Shown here one piece after another: positions 35,037 to 45,456 of a stretch of 64,000 nt of DNA. A program made the translations under genes and the position numbers. How positions within the stretch are numbered: position 1 is the stretch's first letter; every line of letters begins with the position of its first letter. The DNA comes from Persicitalea sp963803495 (lineage in GTDB: Bacteria; Bacteroidota; Bacteroidia; Cytophagales; Spirosomataceae), in NCBI GenBank assembly GCA_963803495.1, contig CAWDMP010000002.1, positions 3,348,001 through 3,412,000 of the forward strand, given 5' to 3'. Below the pieces are notes generated by a model that saw only the letters and a program-made list of their open reading frames with translations, did not search any database and had not been told where the DNA came from.

Positions 35037-35229
35037 TTGACAAACAAAGCTTTCGCCACGCAGAAAAGCAAACGAGGGCGTGAGGATCTGGTTTTTGAGC
35101 AAAATGTGAGGCGTTTTCTAAAAATCAGTACTTTTATTAACTCAGTTCCAACCTTTTCGAGGTGAGCCGACTCCTTTGTTTCTTGATATAAATTTGTTTT
35201 TTGATATAAAAAACCAAACCTGAAAACTC

Positions 35230-35845
35230 ATGAAAAAGCGACTACTTCTATATTCTTATGTTGATGCCGCTAATTGGCCGCGCGCAGACAACCGCCTCCC
35301 AGCCGGCCAATCAACCGTTTGGGGGCAAAGGAACGCTTAGCGTTGGGATAGGCTTTGGCGGCGGGCAGCAAGCCAACGACCTGACCAATTCGCTTCATAT
35401 TTCTCCCCGGATTCAGTATTTCGTGGCCGATCGTTGGTCGCTGTCGCTCGACGGGCGTTACGAGAAAAAGTGGCAATCCTTCAACCATTTTCTGGATGGA
35501 GGGCTGTCTACCCGCTACTATTTCCTGCAAGCGCGTCGTTTGGGCGCGTACGGGCAGGCCAGAGCCACGCTAGGGCAAACCCGCGATCACGATTTTTACT
35601 GGGGCTGGTGCGGCGTGGGACTTCCCGACGACTACCAATCCACACGCTATCATTCTAAGCGTCTGGATATACAAGCCGCCGTCGGTACCGGCTTGCAGTA
35701 CAACGTGTGCGGCCGCCTGTCACTGGAAGCAGGCGTCGAGCGCGTACTGCTCGACACTCGGCTCGGATACGGTTACGATTTAAGCAACGATGGCTTAAAC
35801 GGGGCCTGGCGGGGAAATATTGGGGTGAACTATCGACTGCGCTAG
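35230..35845 (+). pseudogene. Small outer-membrane beta-barrel protein, +1 shift in the signal peptide
   Basis: ATG 35230 starts MKKRLLLY. After one base is dropped in TATATT (about 35249-35254), the sequence continues ILMLMPLIGRAQTTASQ, a normal signal peptide with the cleavage site RAQ. The span is 205 codons plus one. The mature part has alternating strands (SPRIQYFVADRWSLSLDGRY, YGYDLSNDG) and ends in GNIGVNYRLR, an aromatic/arginine barrel terminus. It resembles OmpW/opacity-type eight-stranded barrels; function unknown. As sequenced, only an unlikely internal start would express the barrel. Confidence 0.72.
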
Positions 35846-35963
35846 GGGAAGATCTTTATGTTAAAAAAGAAGATCAGGCTTTCTTTTCTGCTGGTTTGGG
35901 TTAACTTTCCTATTTTTGTTAAAACAGCATTTACAGGAATTTAACCCAATCCGTAGAATCCCG

Positions 35964-38900
35964 ATGAGAAAAACGCTACTTCTCACCCTTGCCTTCGCCG
36001 CGACTTTGTCGCTGCCCGCCACCGCCCAAAAGCGAAAAAAGAAAAAAGACGCTGCTCCAACGGCCGTAGTCGAGCCCACGAGCGCCGCGACGCGGCAAGT
36101 CGGCTACGCGCAGCGCCAGAAGCTGGAAGCCAATTCACTGGTCGGTAATGTGAAGTTTCGCGCCATCGGCCCCGCCGACATGAGCGGCCGCGTGGTGGAT
36201 ATGGAGGTCGACGACGCCAACCCGACCCAATTTTTTGTAGCCTACGCTTCGGGCGGATTGTGGAAAACCGAAAACAACGGCATGAGCTTCCAGCCGCTTT
36301 TTGATAATCAGTCCACGATGACCATTGGCGACATTGCCGTCGACTGGAAGACCAACGGACAGACCATCTGGGTCGGGACGGGCGAGAACAACGCCAGCCG
36401 CTCCACCTACGCGGGCGACGGCATTTATAAATCGACCGACGGCGGCAAAACCTGGCAGCACCTCGGCCTGGAAGAAACGCACCACATCGGGCAGGTAATC
36501 CTGCACCCCACTGACCCCAACACCGTGTGGGTGGCGGCGGTCGGCCACCTCTACGGCCCCAATCCCGAGCGCGGGGTGTACAAAACTACCGACGGCGGCA
36601 AGACCTGGACTAAAACGTTGTACATCGACGAGCGCACCGGTGCCATCGACCTGGACATCGATCCGAGCAACCCCGAGGTACTTTACGCCTCGATGTGGCA
36701 CAAAGAGCGCAGCGCCTGGAACTTCGTGGAAAGCGGCAAGACCTCCGGCATCTACCAATCCACCGACGGCGGTGGTACCTGGAAACTATCGAGTACGCCC
36801 GAAAGCGGACTGCCGCAGGGCGAAGGCGTGGGCCGCATTGGCTTGGCGATTTATCCCAAGAATTCCAAGATCATGTACGCTTTCGTGGACAATCAGGACA
36901 AGCGTAAGCCCGAAGACAAGAAGGAAGACGAAGGCCTGACGACCGCGAAGTTGAAGACGATGGTCGAAAAGGATTTTATGGAGTTATCGGATTTGATCAT
37001 CAATGAGTTTTTGGACAAAGGAAATTTTCCGGTTAAAAATTCGGCGAAGCAAATCAAGCTGGAAATGGCCAACGGGAAGTTGAAAGTAAAGGACATCTAC
37101 GACTTTGTGGGCGGTGCCAACGACGATGTCGTCTCGGCGGCGGTGAAGGGCGCGGAAATCTACCGTACCGAGGACGGCGGCAAGACCTGGAAGAAAACGC
37201 ACGACGAGCCGCTCGATATGGTGTACTCCTATGGCTACTATTTCGGGCAGATTTTCGTAGCGCCTGCTAATCCCAATCGCCTAGTGACTTTCGGGGTACC
37301 TATCCTGATGTCGGACGATGCGGGCAAAACCTGGCAGAACCTGGACCAGGAAAACGTCCACTCTGATCACCACGCGCTTTGGATCAACCCCAACAATCCC
37401 GACCACATGATCAACGGCAACGACGGCGGGGTGAACATTACCTACGACAGCGGCAAGCACTGGTCGCACCTCAACTCTGAGCCACTGGGGCAGTTTTACG
37501 CCATCGCGGTGGATATGGACAAGCCCTATAATGTCTACGGCGGCTTGCAAGACAATGGGGTCTGGACGGGTACATCGAAGCCCCGCGAGGACGCGCCGCT
37601 GCCCGAGTGGAAATCCATCATGGGCGGCGACGGCATGCAGGTACAGGTCGACTGGCGCGACAACAGTACCGTCTATACAGGTTTTCAGTTTGGCAACTAC
37701 TTCCGCCTGAATAAAGACAAACCCGGCTACGGCAGCATGAAGCGGCTGACCATGCCGCGCGAAATCGGCGATCCCAAGCTTCGCTTCAACTGGCAGTCTC
37801 CTATTCACTTGTCGCGTCACAACCAGGACATCGTGTACTTCGGCTCCGATCATTTTCACCGCAGTCTCGACAAGGGGGAGAATTTTGAAACGCTCTCCGG
37901 TGATCTGACCAAAGGCGGCAAGGAGGGCGATGTACCCTTCGGTACCTTGACCACCATCGATGAGTCTCCCAAGCGCTTTGGCTTGCTCTACGCCGGTACC
38001 GACGACGGCCTGATCCATATTTCGAAGGATGGAGGCTATACCTGGAACAAGATTTCGGACACGCTGCCGCAGAATCTGTGGGTGAGCCGCGTGGCCGCTT
38101 CCGCCCACGATGAGGGCACGGTATACGCTTCGCTAAACGGCTATCGCGACGACAATTTTTGGCCCTACCTCTATGCCTCGAAAGACTACGGCCAAACCTG
38201 GAAAGCGATAGGTACCAACCTGCCCGCCGAGCCGATCAACGTCGTGAAGGAAGATCCCGTCAACGCCAACATCCTGTACGTTGGCACCGACCACGGCGTG
38301 TACCTTTCGCTGGACAAAGGCACGAGTTTCATGCGGATGACGGGTGGCTTGCCCGCCGTGGCCGTCCACGATCTGGTAATCCATCCACGCGACAAGGAAT
38401 TGGTGGTGGGTACCCACGGCCGCTCGGTCTACGTGGCTGATGTGAGCCTGGTGCAGCAATTAGCCGACTCACTCCGCGAGAAGCCGGTCTACGCCTTTAC
38501 CCTCGATCCTGTCACTTACAGTGAGCGCTGGGGTGGCGTCAGGAAATACCAGGAGGCCAAGCCAATGCGCTTCGAGATCCCGTACTATGCCAAAGCGCCC
38601 GGCCAAACCCAGCTCACCCTCCAAACCGACAAGGGCCTGACGCTCGCCACGATGACCGACACCAGCGAAGCGGGCCTCAACTACGCCGTCTGGGACTACA
38701 CCATCGACCCCGACGCCAAAATCAGCTACGCGAAGTACCTGAATGAAAGCAAAAAGAAAGAAGACAAAGAGATAAAGCTGGAAGCCGCCGAGGATAAAAA
38801 ACTCTACATCCAACCCGGCAAGTACAAGCTACTCGTCACCACCGCCGACGGCAATAAGACGGAGCAAAATCTAACGGTCAAAGCGCCCGAAAAGCGTCCC

Positions 38901-38996
38901 TCACGCCGGGGAATTAATACCAGAAACATCCCATCATCGCCTGATGCGTGGGAAGAGTACATGGAGGAGGAATTGAGAATTGAAGACGTGAAATAA
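35964..38996 (+). CDS. Secreted VPS10/sortilin-like BNR-repeat protein
   Basis: A 1010-residue exported protein. The signal peptide is LLLTLAFAATLSLPATAQ, followed by a Lys-rich linker. Many Asp-box/BNR repeats are visible: STDGGKTWQHLG, TTDGGKTWTK, STDGGGTWKL, TEDGGKTWKK, SDDAGKTWQN and SKDGGYTWNK. They form a ten-bladed VPS10-like propeller. Other marks are KFRAIGPADMSGRV near the start and VGTHGRSVYVAD near residue 830. The C-terminus has an acidic/Lys-rich region. Members are often annotated as glycosyl hydrolases, but catalysis is not shown. ATG 35964 gives the signal peptide. Confidence 0.87.
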   Translation: MRKTLLLTLAFAATLSLPATAQKRKKKKDAAPTAVVEPTSAATRQVGYAQRQKLEANSLVGNVKFRAIGPADMSGRVVDMEVDDANPTQFFVAYASGGLWKTENNGMSFQPLFDNQSTMTIGDIAVDWKTNGQTIWVGTGENNASRSTYAGDGIYKSTDGGKTWQHLGLEETHHIGQVILHPTDPNTVWVAAVGHLYGPNPERGVYKTTDGGKTWTKTLYIDERTGAIDLDIDPSNPEVLYASMWHKERSAWNFVESGKTSGIYQSTDGGGTWKLSSTPESGLPQGEGVGRIGLAIYPKNSKIMYAFVDNQDKRKPEDKKEDEGLTTAKLKTMVEKDFMELSDLIINEFLDKGNFPVKNSAKQIKLEMANGKLKVKDIYDFVGGANDDVVSAAVKGAEIYRTEDGGKTWKKTHDEPLDMVYSYGYYFGQIFVAPANPNRLVTFGVPILMSDDAGKTWQNLDQENVHSDHHALWINPNNPDHMINGNDGGVNITYDSGKHWSHLNSEPLGQFYAIAVDMDKPYNVYGGLQDNGVWTGTSKPREDAPLPEWKSIMGGDGMQVQVDWRDNSTVYTGFQFGNYFRLNKDKPGYGSMKRLTMPREIGDPKLRFNWQSPIHLSRHNQDIVYFGSDHFHRSLDKGENFETLSGDLTKGGKEGDVPFGTLTTIDESPKRFGLLYAGTDDGLIHISKDGGYTWNKISDTLPQNLWVSRVAASAHDEGTVYASLNGYRDDNFWPYLYASKDYGQTWKAIGTNLPAEPINVVKEDPVNANILYVGTDHGVYLSLDKGTSFMRMTGGLPAVAVHDLVIHPRDKELVVGTHGRSVYVADVSLVQQLADSLREKPVYAFTLDPVTYSERWGGVRKYQEAKPMRFEIPYYAKAPGQTQLTLQTDKGLTLATMTDTSEAGLNYAVWDYTIDPDAKISYAKYLNESKKKEDKEIKLEAAEDKKLYIQPGKYKLLVTTADGNKTEQNLTVKAPEKRPSRRGINTRNIPSSPDAWEEYMEEELRIEDVK

Positions 38997-39026
38997 AATA
39001 GCTAAAAGGTTATTTCAAGATACATC

Positions 39027-39085
39027 CGAATGTCAGTCTGAGCGGAGTCGAAGACCGTCTTCGACTCCGCTCAGACTGACATTCG
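39027..39085. repeat. 59-bp perfect palindrome between convergent genes
   Basis: Two 29-bp arms flank the single base at 39056. The arms contain GTCAGTCTGAGCGGAGTCG and its complement CGACTCCGCTCAGACTGAC. It lies 31 bp after the BNR gene and before the converging LRR gene, so it can serve as a bidirectional terminator. The CAGTCTGAGC core recurs at 52721-52740 and 63857-63876. Confidence 0.75.
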
Positions 39086-39142
39086 TATTATTGGAAAGGC
39101 ACGTAGTTTCTACTTCCCGCCTTTAACACAAAATCAACCCCT

Positions 39143-40522
39143 TCAATAAAACACCTCAGTAGGATTCGCCTCCAATTTCTTAATATAAGGCAGATACGCT
39201 TGCGCCGTTTCGTTGCGCAGGAAAGGATTGCCGCGTAGGTATAGCTTTTCCAAGTACTTCAATTCGGAAAGCGGCGCAGGAAAATCGACAAGTTGATTAC
39301 CTGAGAGATCAAGCTCGCGTAGCTTCGGCAGCGCCGCAATTTCCTCGGGAAACTCGCTGTAAAGGTTGTAGCCTAAGTCCAGTAGATTCAAATTATTGAG
39401 CCGCGCCGCGCGCGCCGGCAAGTGGCCGAGGTGGTTGTGGTGGGCGTAGAGGACTTGCAATTTTTTCAATCGGTCGATGCGGTCGGGCAGGGCCATGAGC
39501 TCGTTGTTGGCCACGGCCAGGTGCGTCAGCCTTTTTAGTTTGGTGACGGGCTTGGGTAGGTAGGCGAATTTATTGTAGTACAGGTCCAGCACCTCCAGGC
39601 GCCGCAGCTTGCGCAGGCCGTCCGGCAGGGTAGCAAGGTCGCAGCCGTACAGGTTGAGGTCGCGGACGCGGCGGAGTCGGCGGAAGCTTCGGTTGTCGAG
39701 CGCCAATGCTTTGTTGGCACCCAGCCACAGGCTTTCAAGCCGCTTGCAAGCGCGTGCCGCGTCGGGTACGTCGGTCAGGCCATTGTCTTGCAGATTCAGG
39801 ATTTTCAACGATTTGTTTCGTGTGAGTGCGATCTTGTCGTGACTGATTTCATTGAACCGTAAGTCCAGGTTTTCCAGTTTTGGCAGGCGGCGCATGTCCA
39901 GGTCAAAGGCAGTCAACTTGTTGTTGTGCAGGTCCAGGTATTCCAGGTTCGGAAAGCGGTAGATCAGTGCGTAGGGTACCTCGGCAAGATCCGACTGGTC
40001 GAGGATCAACTGTTTTATACGCAGCGTATCCACCACAGCGTAAGCTGCTTCCAGCGAACCCGCGAGGCTATCGCCCGTGCGCACTTTGCGCGCCATTTTG
40101 GGGCGACCCTTCGAAAACATCCCGGGAAAACTAAATTTTTTGCCTTCGAATCCTTCCAGTTTCCATTCCTGCAATTGGGTGGGAAGGTCGCGGTCGATCG
40201 CAGCTTGTAAAGAATCCTTGTCCTCATCACCCGCAAAGTAGTTGTACAGCAGGTAGTCGATCGTGCCTGTTTCGTTCACGTAGGCGGTGTACATGAAATG
40301 GTAGGCCGTGATCCCATTGGCTTTGAGCGTCTCCGCTATTATTCTTTGCAAACTTTCGTTTAGCGGTGCTCCTTTCGTGGCATCGGTGAATTTCGGGTAG
40401 TCCTTGCGCAACTTCGTTTCGGACGTGCCATTGCTTTCGTAAGCTCGCGAGGTACTCACCTTGGGCTGGGCGCAGAGCATCCCGAAAGCGAGCAACAATA
40501 TGGATAAGATCAAGTACTTCAT
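39143..40522 (-). CDS. Secreted leucine-rich repeat protein
   Basis: A 459-residue protein with a signal peptide (KYLILSILLLAFGMLCAQ). The N-terminal 150 residues include a TonB-C-like or unknown region (GITAYHFMYTAYVNETGTID). From about residue 175 there are about 12 LRRs of 23 residues (for example NLEYLDLHNNKLTAFDLDMR and LKYLEKLYLRGNPFLRNETA). Each has the LxxLxLxxN core of bacterial LPX-like repeats. It probably binds proteins at the cell surface. No T9SS signal is seen at the C-terminus (TEVFY end). ATG 40522 is used for the signal peptide. Confidence 0.85.
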   Translation of the reverse strand: MKYLILSILLLAFGMLCAQPKVSTSRAYESNGTSETKLRKDYPKFTDATKGAPLNESLQRIIAETLKANGITAYHFMYTAYVNETGTIDYLLYNYFAGDEDKDSLQAAIDRDLPTQLQEWKLEGFEGKKFSFPGMFSKGRPKMARKVRTGDSLAGSLEAAYAVVDTLRIKQLILDQSDLAEVPYALIYRFPNLEYLDLHNNKLTAFDLDMRRLPKLENLDLRFNEISHDKIALTRNKSLKILNLQDNGLTDVPDAARACKRLESLWLGANKALALDNRSFRRLRRVRDLNLYGCDLATLPDGLRKLRRLEVLDLYYNKFAYLPKPVTKLKRLTHLAVANNELMALPDRIDRLKKLQVLYAHHNHLGHLPARAARLNNLNLLDLGYNLYSEFPEEIAALPKLRELDLSGNQLVDFPAPLSELKYLEKLYLRGNPFLRNETAQAYLPYIKKLEANPTEVFY

Positions 40523-40695
40523 GGCCCGGTAGTTTTGGTTAGGAATAGGTTGATCCGTAAATATAACTACATGAATAGTTTTTGCAACTAATATTTTAAT
40601 CAAATTTATTTCTATCAGGAGAAAGTGGGGATTTAGTTCTTTACTAAGCTAGTACCCGTCTGTCCAATATATATGCGCACAAAAATGTTTCTCAA

Positions 40696-40917
40696 ATGTT
40701 GAAACATCCTCAGAAACGAGCCGAGTTCAGCCGAAGATTCTTCATCGGGTATCTAATACTATCCGTAATGTATTTTGTGTGGGTGTTCATTGAAAACGAT
40801 TTCAGTCTATCATATCAATTTGTTCCCACCGTTCTGTTCGTCATATCCGCCATTGCTGGCCTTATGACAGCAAGACAAACGGTAATAGACTTGGATCGAG
40901 ATAGCACAGAGGAATAG
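40696..40917 (+). CDS. Small two-helix membrane protein
   Basis: A 73-residue protein with hydrophobic segments at about residues 16-33 (FFIGYLILSVMYFVWVFI) and 42-60 (FVPTVLFVISAIAGLM). The N-terminus is positively charged and the tail acidic. No family is recognised. It stands alone between the LRR gene and a repeat region. The pattern of a positive N-terminus and two helices supports a real small membrane protein, but with moderate confidence. Confidence 0.55.
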   Translation: MLKHPQKRAEFSRRFFIGYLILSVMYFVWVFIENDFSLSYQFVPTVLFVISAIAGLMTARQTVIDLDRDSTEE

Positions 40918-41006
40918 AGTACTCAACTACGCTTTCAATCGTTTTGATTATCTACTTCTGGTATTGAGCGAGGCTTGGATTCACAGGCGGCGGAATAGGA
41001 AGTTGC

Positions 41007-41069
41007 GCTTCTCCGAAGCTGAAAGCTCAAGGTTTTCGTATGGCTACAAACATTGGGCCTCTCCGAGGC
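41007..41069. repeat. Double-hairpin interspersed element, copy 2
   Basis: GCTTC-TCC-GAAGC (41007-41019), CTACAAACATT (41044-41054) and GCCTC-TCC-GAGGC (41057-41069) in the same order as at 2671-2736. The second stem differs from copy 1 by a compensated pair. It lies in the intergenic region before the converging type B T9SS gene. Confidence 0.65.
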
Positions 41070-41170
41070 CCTTCTATGCGAGCTTTACCCCATTACAGGC
41101 GAAACAACTTGCGCTAACAGGAGGACGGGGTCCGAAGACCTATTTGCTTTACCACTTTTTCCTTCGGAAG

Positions 41171-44100
41171 CTACCGAATCACCACCACCGACCCGCGCAA
41201 CTTCTCCCGGCTGCGGTCGGGGTAGTACTCGCTGCCATACGTAATGACATAGGCGTACACCCCCGGCTGTACTTTTACCTCTTTGTACCTACCGTCCCAG
41301 CGCTGATCGAGACTTTCGGCGGCGTAGATCACTTCGCCCCAGCGGTTGTAAATCTTGATCTCGAAGTCGCGGTAGTACTGGCCAAAAATGGCCAGGTCGT
41401 CGTTGCTACCGTCACCATTGGGCGTGAAAGCATCAGGTACGTAAATCTGCGGCTCACAACGGTCCACGACCAGCGTCGTGTCGGTGAGCGAGCAGCCTTC
41501 CCGGTTGGTCGCGATCACGAAGTACTCGCCCAGGCGATCAACGGTGATGCGGCTGGTCGTGTCGCCGGTTTGGGGCCACAGGTACCGCTGGTTGGAGCCA
41601 CCCCGGCTGTCGAGCACCACGGTGCCATTTTGGGGGGTACAAAGTGGGGTTTCCGGCGCTAGTTCCAGTTTGGGCGAAGGCAAGAAAACCAGCCGCACCG
41701 TGTCGCGGCCCGTGCAACCCGCGAGCGTAGCTGCCACGGAGTAGTTGCCCGTAAAACGCGGGGTGATGGTAGGCGTCGTCTGCCCGCTCGACCATTGGAA
41801 GGTAGCGCCATCCAGGCTGATGGCCGACAGCTGGTAGGTACCATCGTAGCAAAGCGTACTGTCGGGTCCGAGCCGCACCCGCGGGGCCGGATTGACCGAC
41901 ACCGTCCGCTCTCCCGAACCGATGCACCCTTGATTGGACACGAAGTAGGTGAGTTGCCGCCGACCGATTGACGTATCGGAAGGCGTGAAGAGCCCCAGCG
42001 AATCCACGCCCGGCCCGCGCCAGAATCCGTTGGCGGGCGTCGCGCCGCTCAAACGCTGGGGTTTTTGGTTGGAACAGAAATCCAACGGCAGACCCGCATT
42101 CACTTCGGGTTTGGGGCTGAACCGTACCTGCACATTGTCGGTACCGTTGCAGCCATTGTTGGGATTGGTAACGGTGAGCGTGTAGGTACCCGCCTCGCCC
42201 ACCACGAGCGTCCGGGTAGTGGTCCCGTTGCTCCAAGCGTACTGGTTACCCGCAAAATCATTGGCGAGCGGTACCAGTTGTATGGTATCGCCGATGCACT
42301 TGCCCCGGTCGGGACCGAGCAGCGCCAGGTTGTCTTTGTCCAGCCCTACCCGAATGCCCGTCTCCGAGAACGTACAACCCCCATCGTCTACCGCTTCCAC
42401 GCTATAAATACCCGGACTCAGGCCGGTGGCGGTACGGGAATTGCTCACGATGGCACCGGAGGCATTGAGCCAGCGGAACGTAGTGGGTTGCCCGCCCGTG
42501 ACGTTGAGGCCGATCGAGCCCGAGTCTGGCTTGGTACAGGCCGCATTCTGCGCTTGTGGACTCATGCGCAGCGGATTGGCCGCCGAGCGTAGCGCAAAGG
42601 ACGTATCGGTGGTACAGGCCAGCGGATTACCGCTAACGCGGAGTAGGTAACTACCCTCGCGCAGGCCGCTGATCTGGGAGCCGTTGCCCAGTGAGGTGCT
42701 GTCCGGGCGGAGCCAGGCGTAGTTGTAGGTGCCCGCCGGCGTCAGCGAAGTGATGCCGATGCGCCCGTCGGCGGTGGTACAGCCGGTCGGCGGCGTGAGA
42801 TCGGCGCGCAGGCGGGCGCGGGGCCGGGCCACTACGGCGATGGTATCCTCGTTGTAGCACTCGTTGCCGTCTTTTACTTCCACAAAGTAGGTTCCGGCTT
42901 GCCGAACGGTGATATCGCGGGTATTGTCGCCCGTGCTCCACTTGAACTCGCGCCAGGCCAGGCCGGGGGCCGAGAGCACGATGGTACTATCGATGCAGAC
43001 TGTCGTGTCGGGCCCGAGTGAAAAGGGCGGCGGGCGGCGGATGGTCAGCTCGACGGTATCGGCCTGGAAGCACACGCCCTGCGGCCCGTTGGCGGCAATG
43101 GCTACGTACTGCCCGGTTTGGGTTGCGTTAAGTACCTTCTCGCGGCTTACGGGTCGGCCGTTGTAGAGCCACACGAACAACTCGGCCTCTACGTTCGTCT
43201 CCAGCTTAATGCTCTTGCGGCATTCGTCCCGATCCTGGCCGAGATCGATGGGCGCGGGCGTAGCGAATATCTCGATATTCTGGAAGAAGGTCGTGTCTTT
43301 ACAATCATTCACGGCGCGCATGCTGGCCCGGTAGATGCCGGGCTGCGCGTAGGTATGCGACACCTGATTCTGCTTGCCATTGACGGGCGCGCTGCCATCG
43401 CCAAAGTTCCAGGTGTAGGTATCTTTGAGCGGGTCGCAAAGCGGGCTGGCTTGGAACTGTGTGGGCGCACCGGTACAGAACCCATCGGCCTGGAAGCCGG
43501 GGCCGTCGCTTTGTTGCGTAAAGTTTTGCACCAAACTCGGCAAACCCAGGTTGCTTTTCTTGCCGCCCAGACTGACCCCTTCCAGTACATAGTCGATCGT
43601 CCCGACCGAAATTTCCTCCGGCTCATTGATGACTGCCAGGTACTCGCTGCCATCCACGGCCATGTAAATCTTGCCATTTGAGCCAATCTGCAACGCCCCG
43701 AATTTTTGATTTCGGGTACTGTCGACCAGAATCCGGGAGTCTGCGATGAGCGTGGAGTCGCCCAGGGTGAGGTCGAACTGCACGAGTTTGGAAGCCGTCG
43801 TGTCGACGCCTTGATACGACACGTAAAGTTTTTCGCCGCTCGGCGAAAACTCCACCCCGTAGGCCTTGGGCGGGGCGGGGCCGAGGTCGATCGTTCGTTC
43901 ATAAGTCATTTCACCCGTCGAGTCGGAGAAGGTGAAAATCTCGACGAAATTGCGCGGCGGTCCGGGCACAATCACCGCCAGGCGACGCTCGCCCGAGCTG
44001 CTGTCAGCGGGGGAGAATTTCATGTACCCTTCGCCCTTTTCCTTGGTATCGTGCACCATCCCCAGGTCGAAGCTTTTTTCTTCAGTAAGACCGCCTGCCG

Positions 44101-45233
44101 TGGCGTGGTACACCCGGAATTTGTTGCTGCCAAAATCGTGGGAAACTACCCAGTAAGTACTGTCGCGGTCATTGCGGACGGAAGCGAGGCGCTCTGTGCT
44201 GGTGCGCTGCAAAGTGGTGTTTTGCTCCACTATGGCTCCTTTGCCATTGTTGCGCCGCATATCGACTACACTCAAGGTAAGCGCTTTAGTGGAATCGTTG
44301 ATGTTGGTGGTCGTGAAAATATTGAACAGGTACTCGCAACCTTTGCAGGTAGGTTGTGGCACGATAAGTGCGGACTGACTGGAGTTGCTTGCTGCCGTCG
44401 CAACGGCCCGCACGAATCGGCCAGACATTGCAGTTCATCCCCCTCTTTGTCCGTACACTTTGATCCCATCGGTGTAAAAAAGCAATTCACCTTTGGAGTT
44501 GGCAATGGACGAAGTACCCTCGGGGGTGGATAAGCTCGCCATCGGTAAGCGCCTTGGGATCGCCCCCGGCAAAATCGAGGCCCGCGTTGGCGCCAAAGTA
44601 CCACTTGGCGCCCTGCTGCTCGGAAGGTTCCAGGCAGATTTTGACGTTGACACGGTCCTGTATTTTGCAACCACTGGGCAGGATGACTTCTACCGAGTAG
44701 CAGCCCGAACTGTCGACTTGCAAGGTCTGCGTCGTGTCGCCTTTGGGGTACCAGATGTACTTGGCTCCTTCGGGCGCACCGCCGTTGGGGTAGGGGTCGA
44801 GCGTGATGGTCTGGTCGGGGCAAATGGTGGTGTCGGGTTTCCAATTCTGGAACGAGGGCGGCAACTGTCCCACCTGAATCTGGGTACTAAGGCTGTCGAC
44901 GGTGCCGTTCCGGCGCGTCCTGACCAGAGACACGGTGTAGGTACCCGGCGACTGGTAGCCATGGCCGGTGATGCGGCTGGTGTCGGTGTTGTCGTCGCTG
45001 GCGGCGTCGCCAAAGTTCCATCGCCAGGCCACGCCGAGGTCGGTCGTGTCGCTGAACGTCGTGACGTCGTCTTCGCACTCGGGATTGAGCATGCATTGGT
45101 TGTCGACCTTGAAGGGCGGCCGGGGGGTAGGTGGGGGCGGTGTACTCTGAGCATAGGCGTCGACGACCCCCACGCCCAGCAGTAGGCCAAGAATCCAAAA
45201 AAAACGTTTGTATCTGTTATAAATCAACCTCAT
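41171..45233 (-). pseudogene. Giant T9SS type B (CHU_C) PKD-domain surface protein, reading frame broken
   Basis: One protein of about 1354 residues. It starts MRLIYNRYKRFFWILGLLLG with a signal peptide, then has a PKD domain (WRWNFGDAASDDNTD) and KWYFGANAGLDFAGG. The frame is lost at the G run 44522-44526, where one base less gives EGTSSIANSKGELLFYTDG. A stop at 44435-44437 follows, and the frame from 44428 continues with SQSALIVPQPTCKGCEYLF, PKD/Ig-like repeats and the type B sorting domain IYVPDAFTPNGDGSNDD to GSVVVIR. Between 44430 and 44480 another frame reads CTDKEGDELQCLADSCG, so several indels are likely. The adjacent PorP/SprF gene is the typical partner of type B cargo. Confidence 0.85.
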
Positions 45234-45456
45234 TCAGCGTTACTAACTCGAAAACAACCACACATTCCCCCGAAATTTTGGGACGGCTTTACTCTAACGA
45301 AAAATATTTTTTTAAATTTCACGCTATACTACCAGCCCAAATCAGCGTCCGAAAGTATTATACAAGTACGCAAACTCCGGGTGAATCGTTGGAATAAGCG
45401 GAATATTTGTTTACTTCACCAACTTTTGAATTCCCGACGGTGGCAAAAATCATCCC

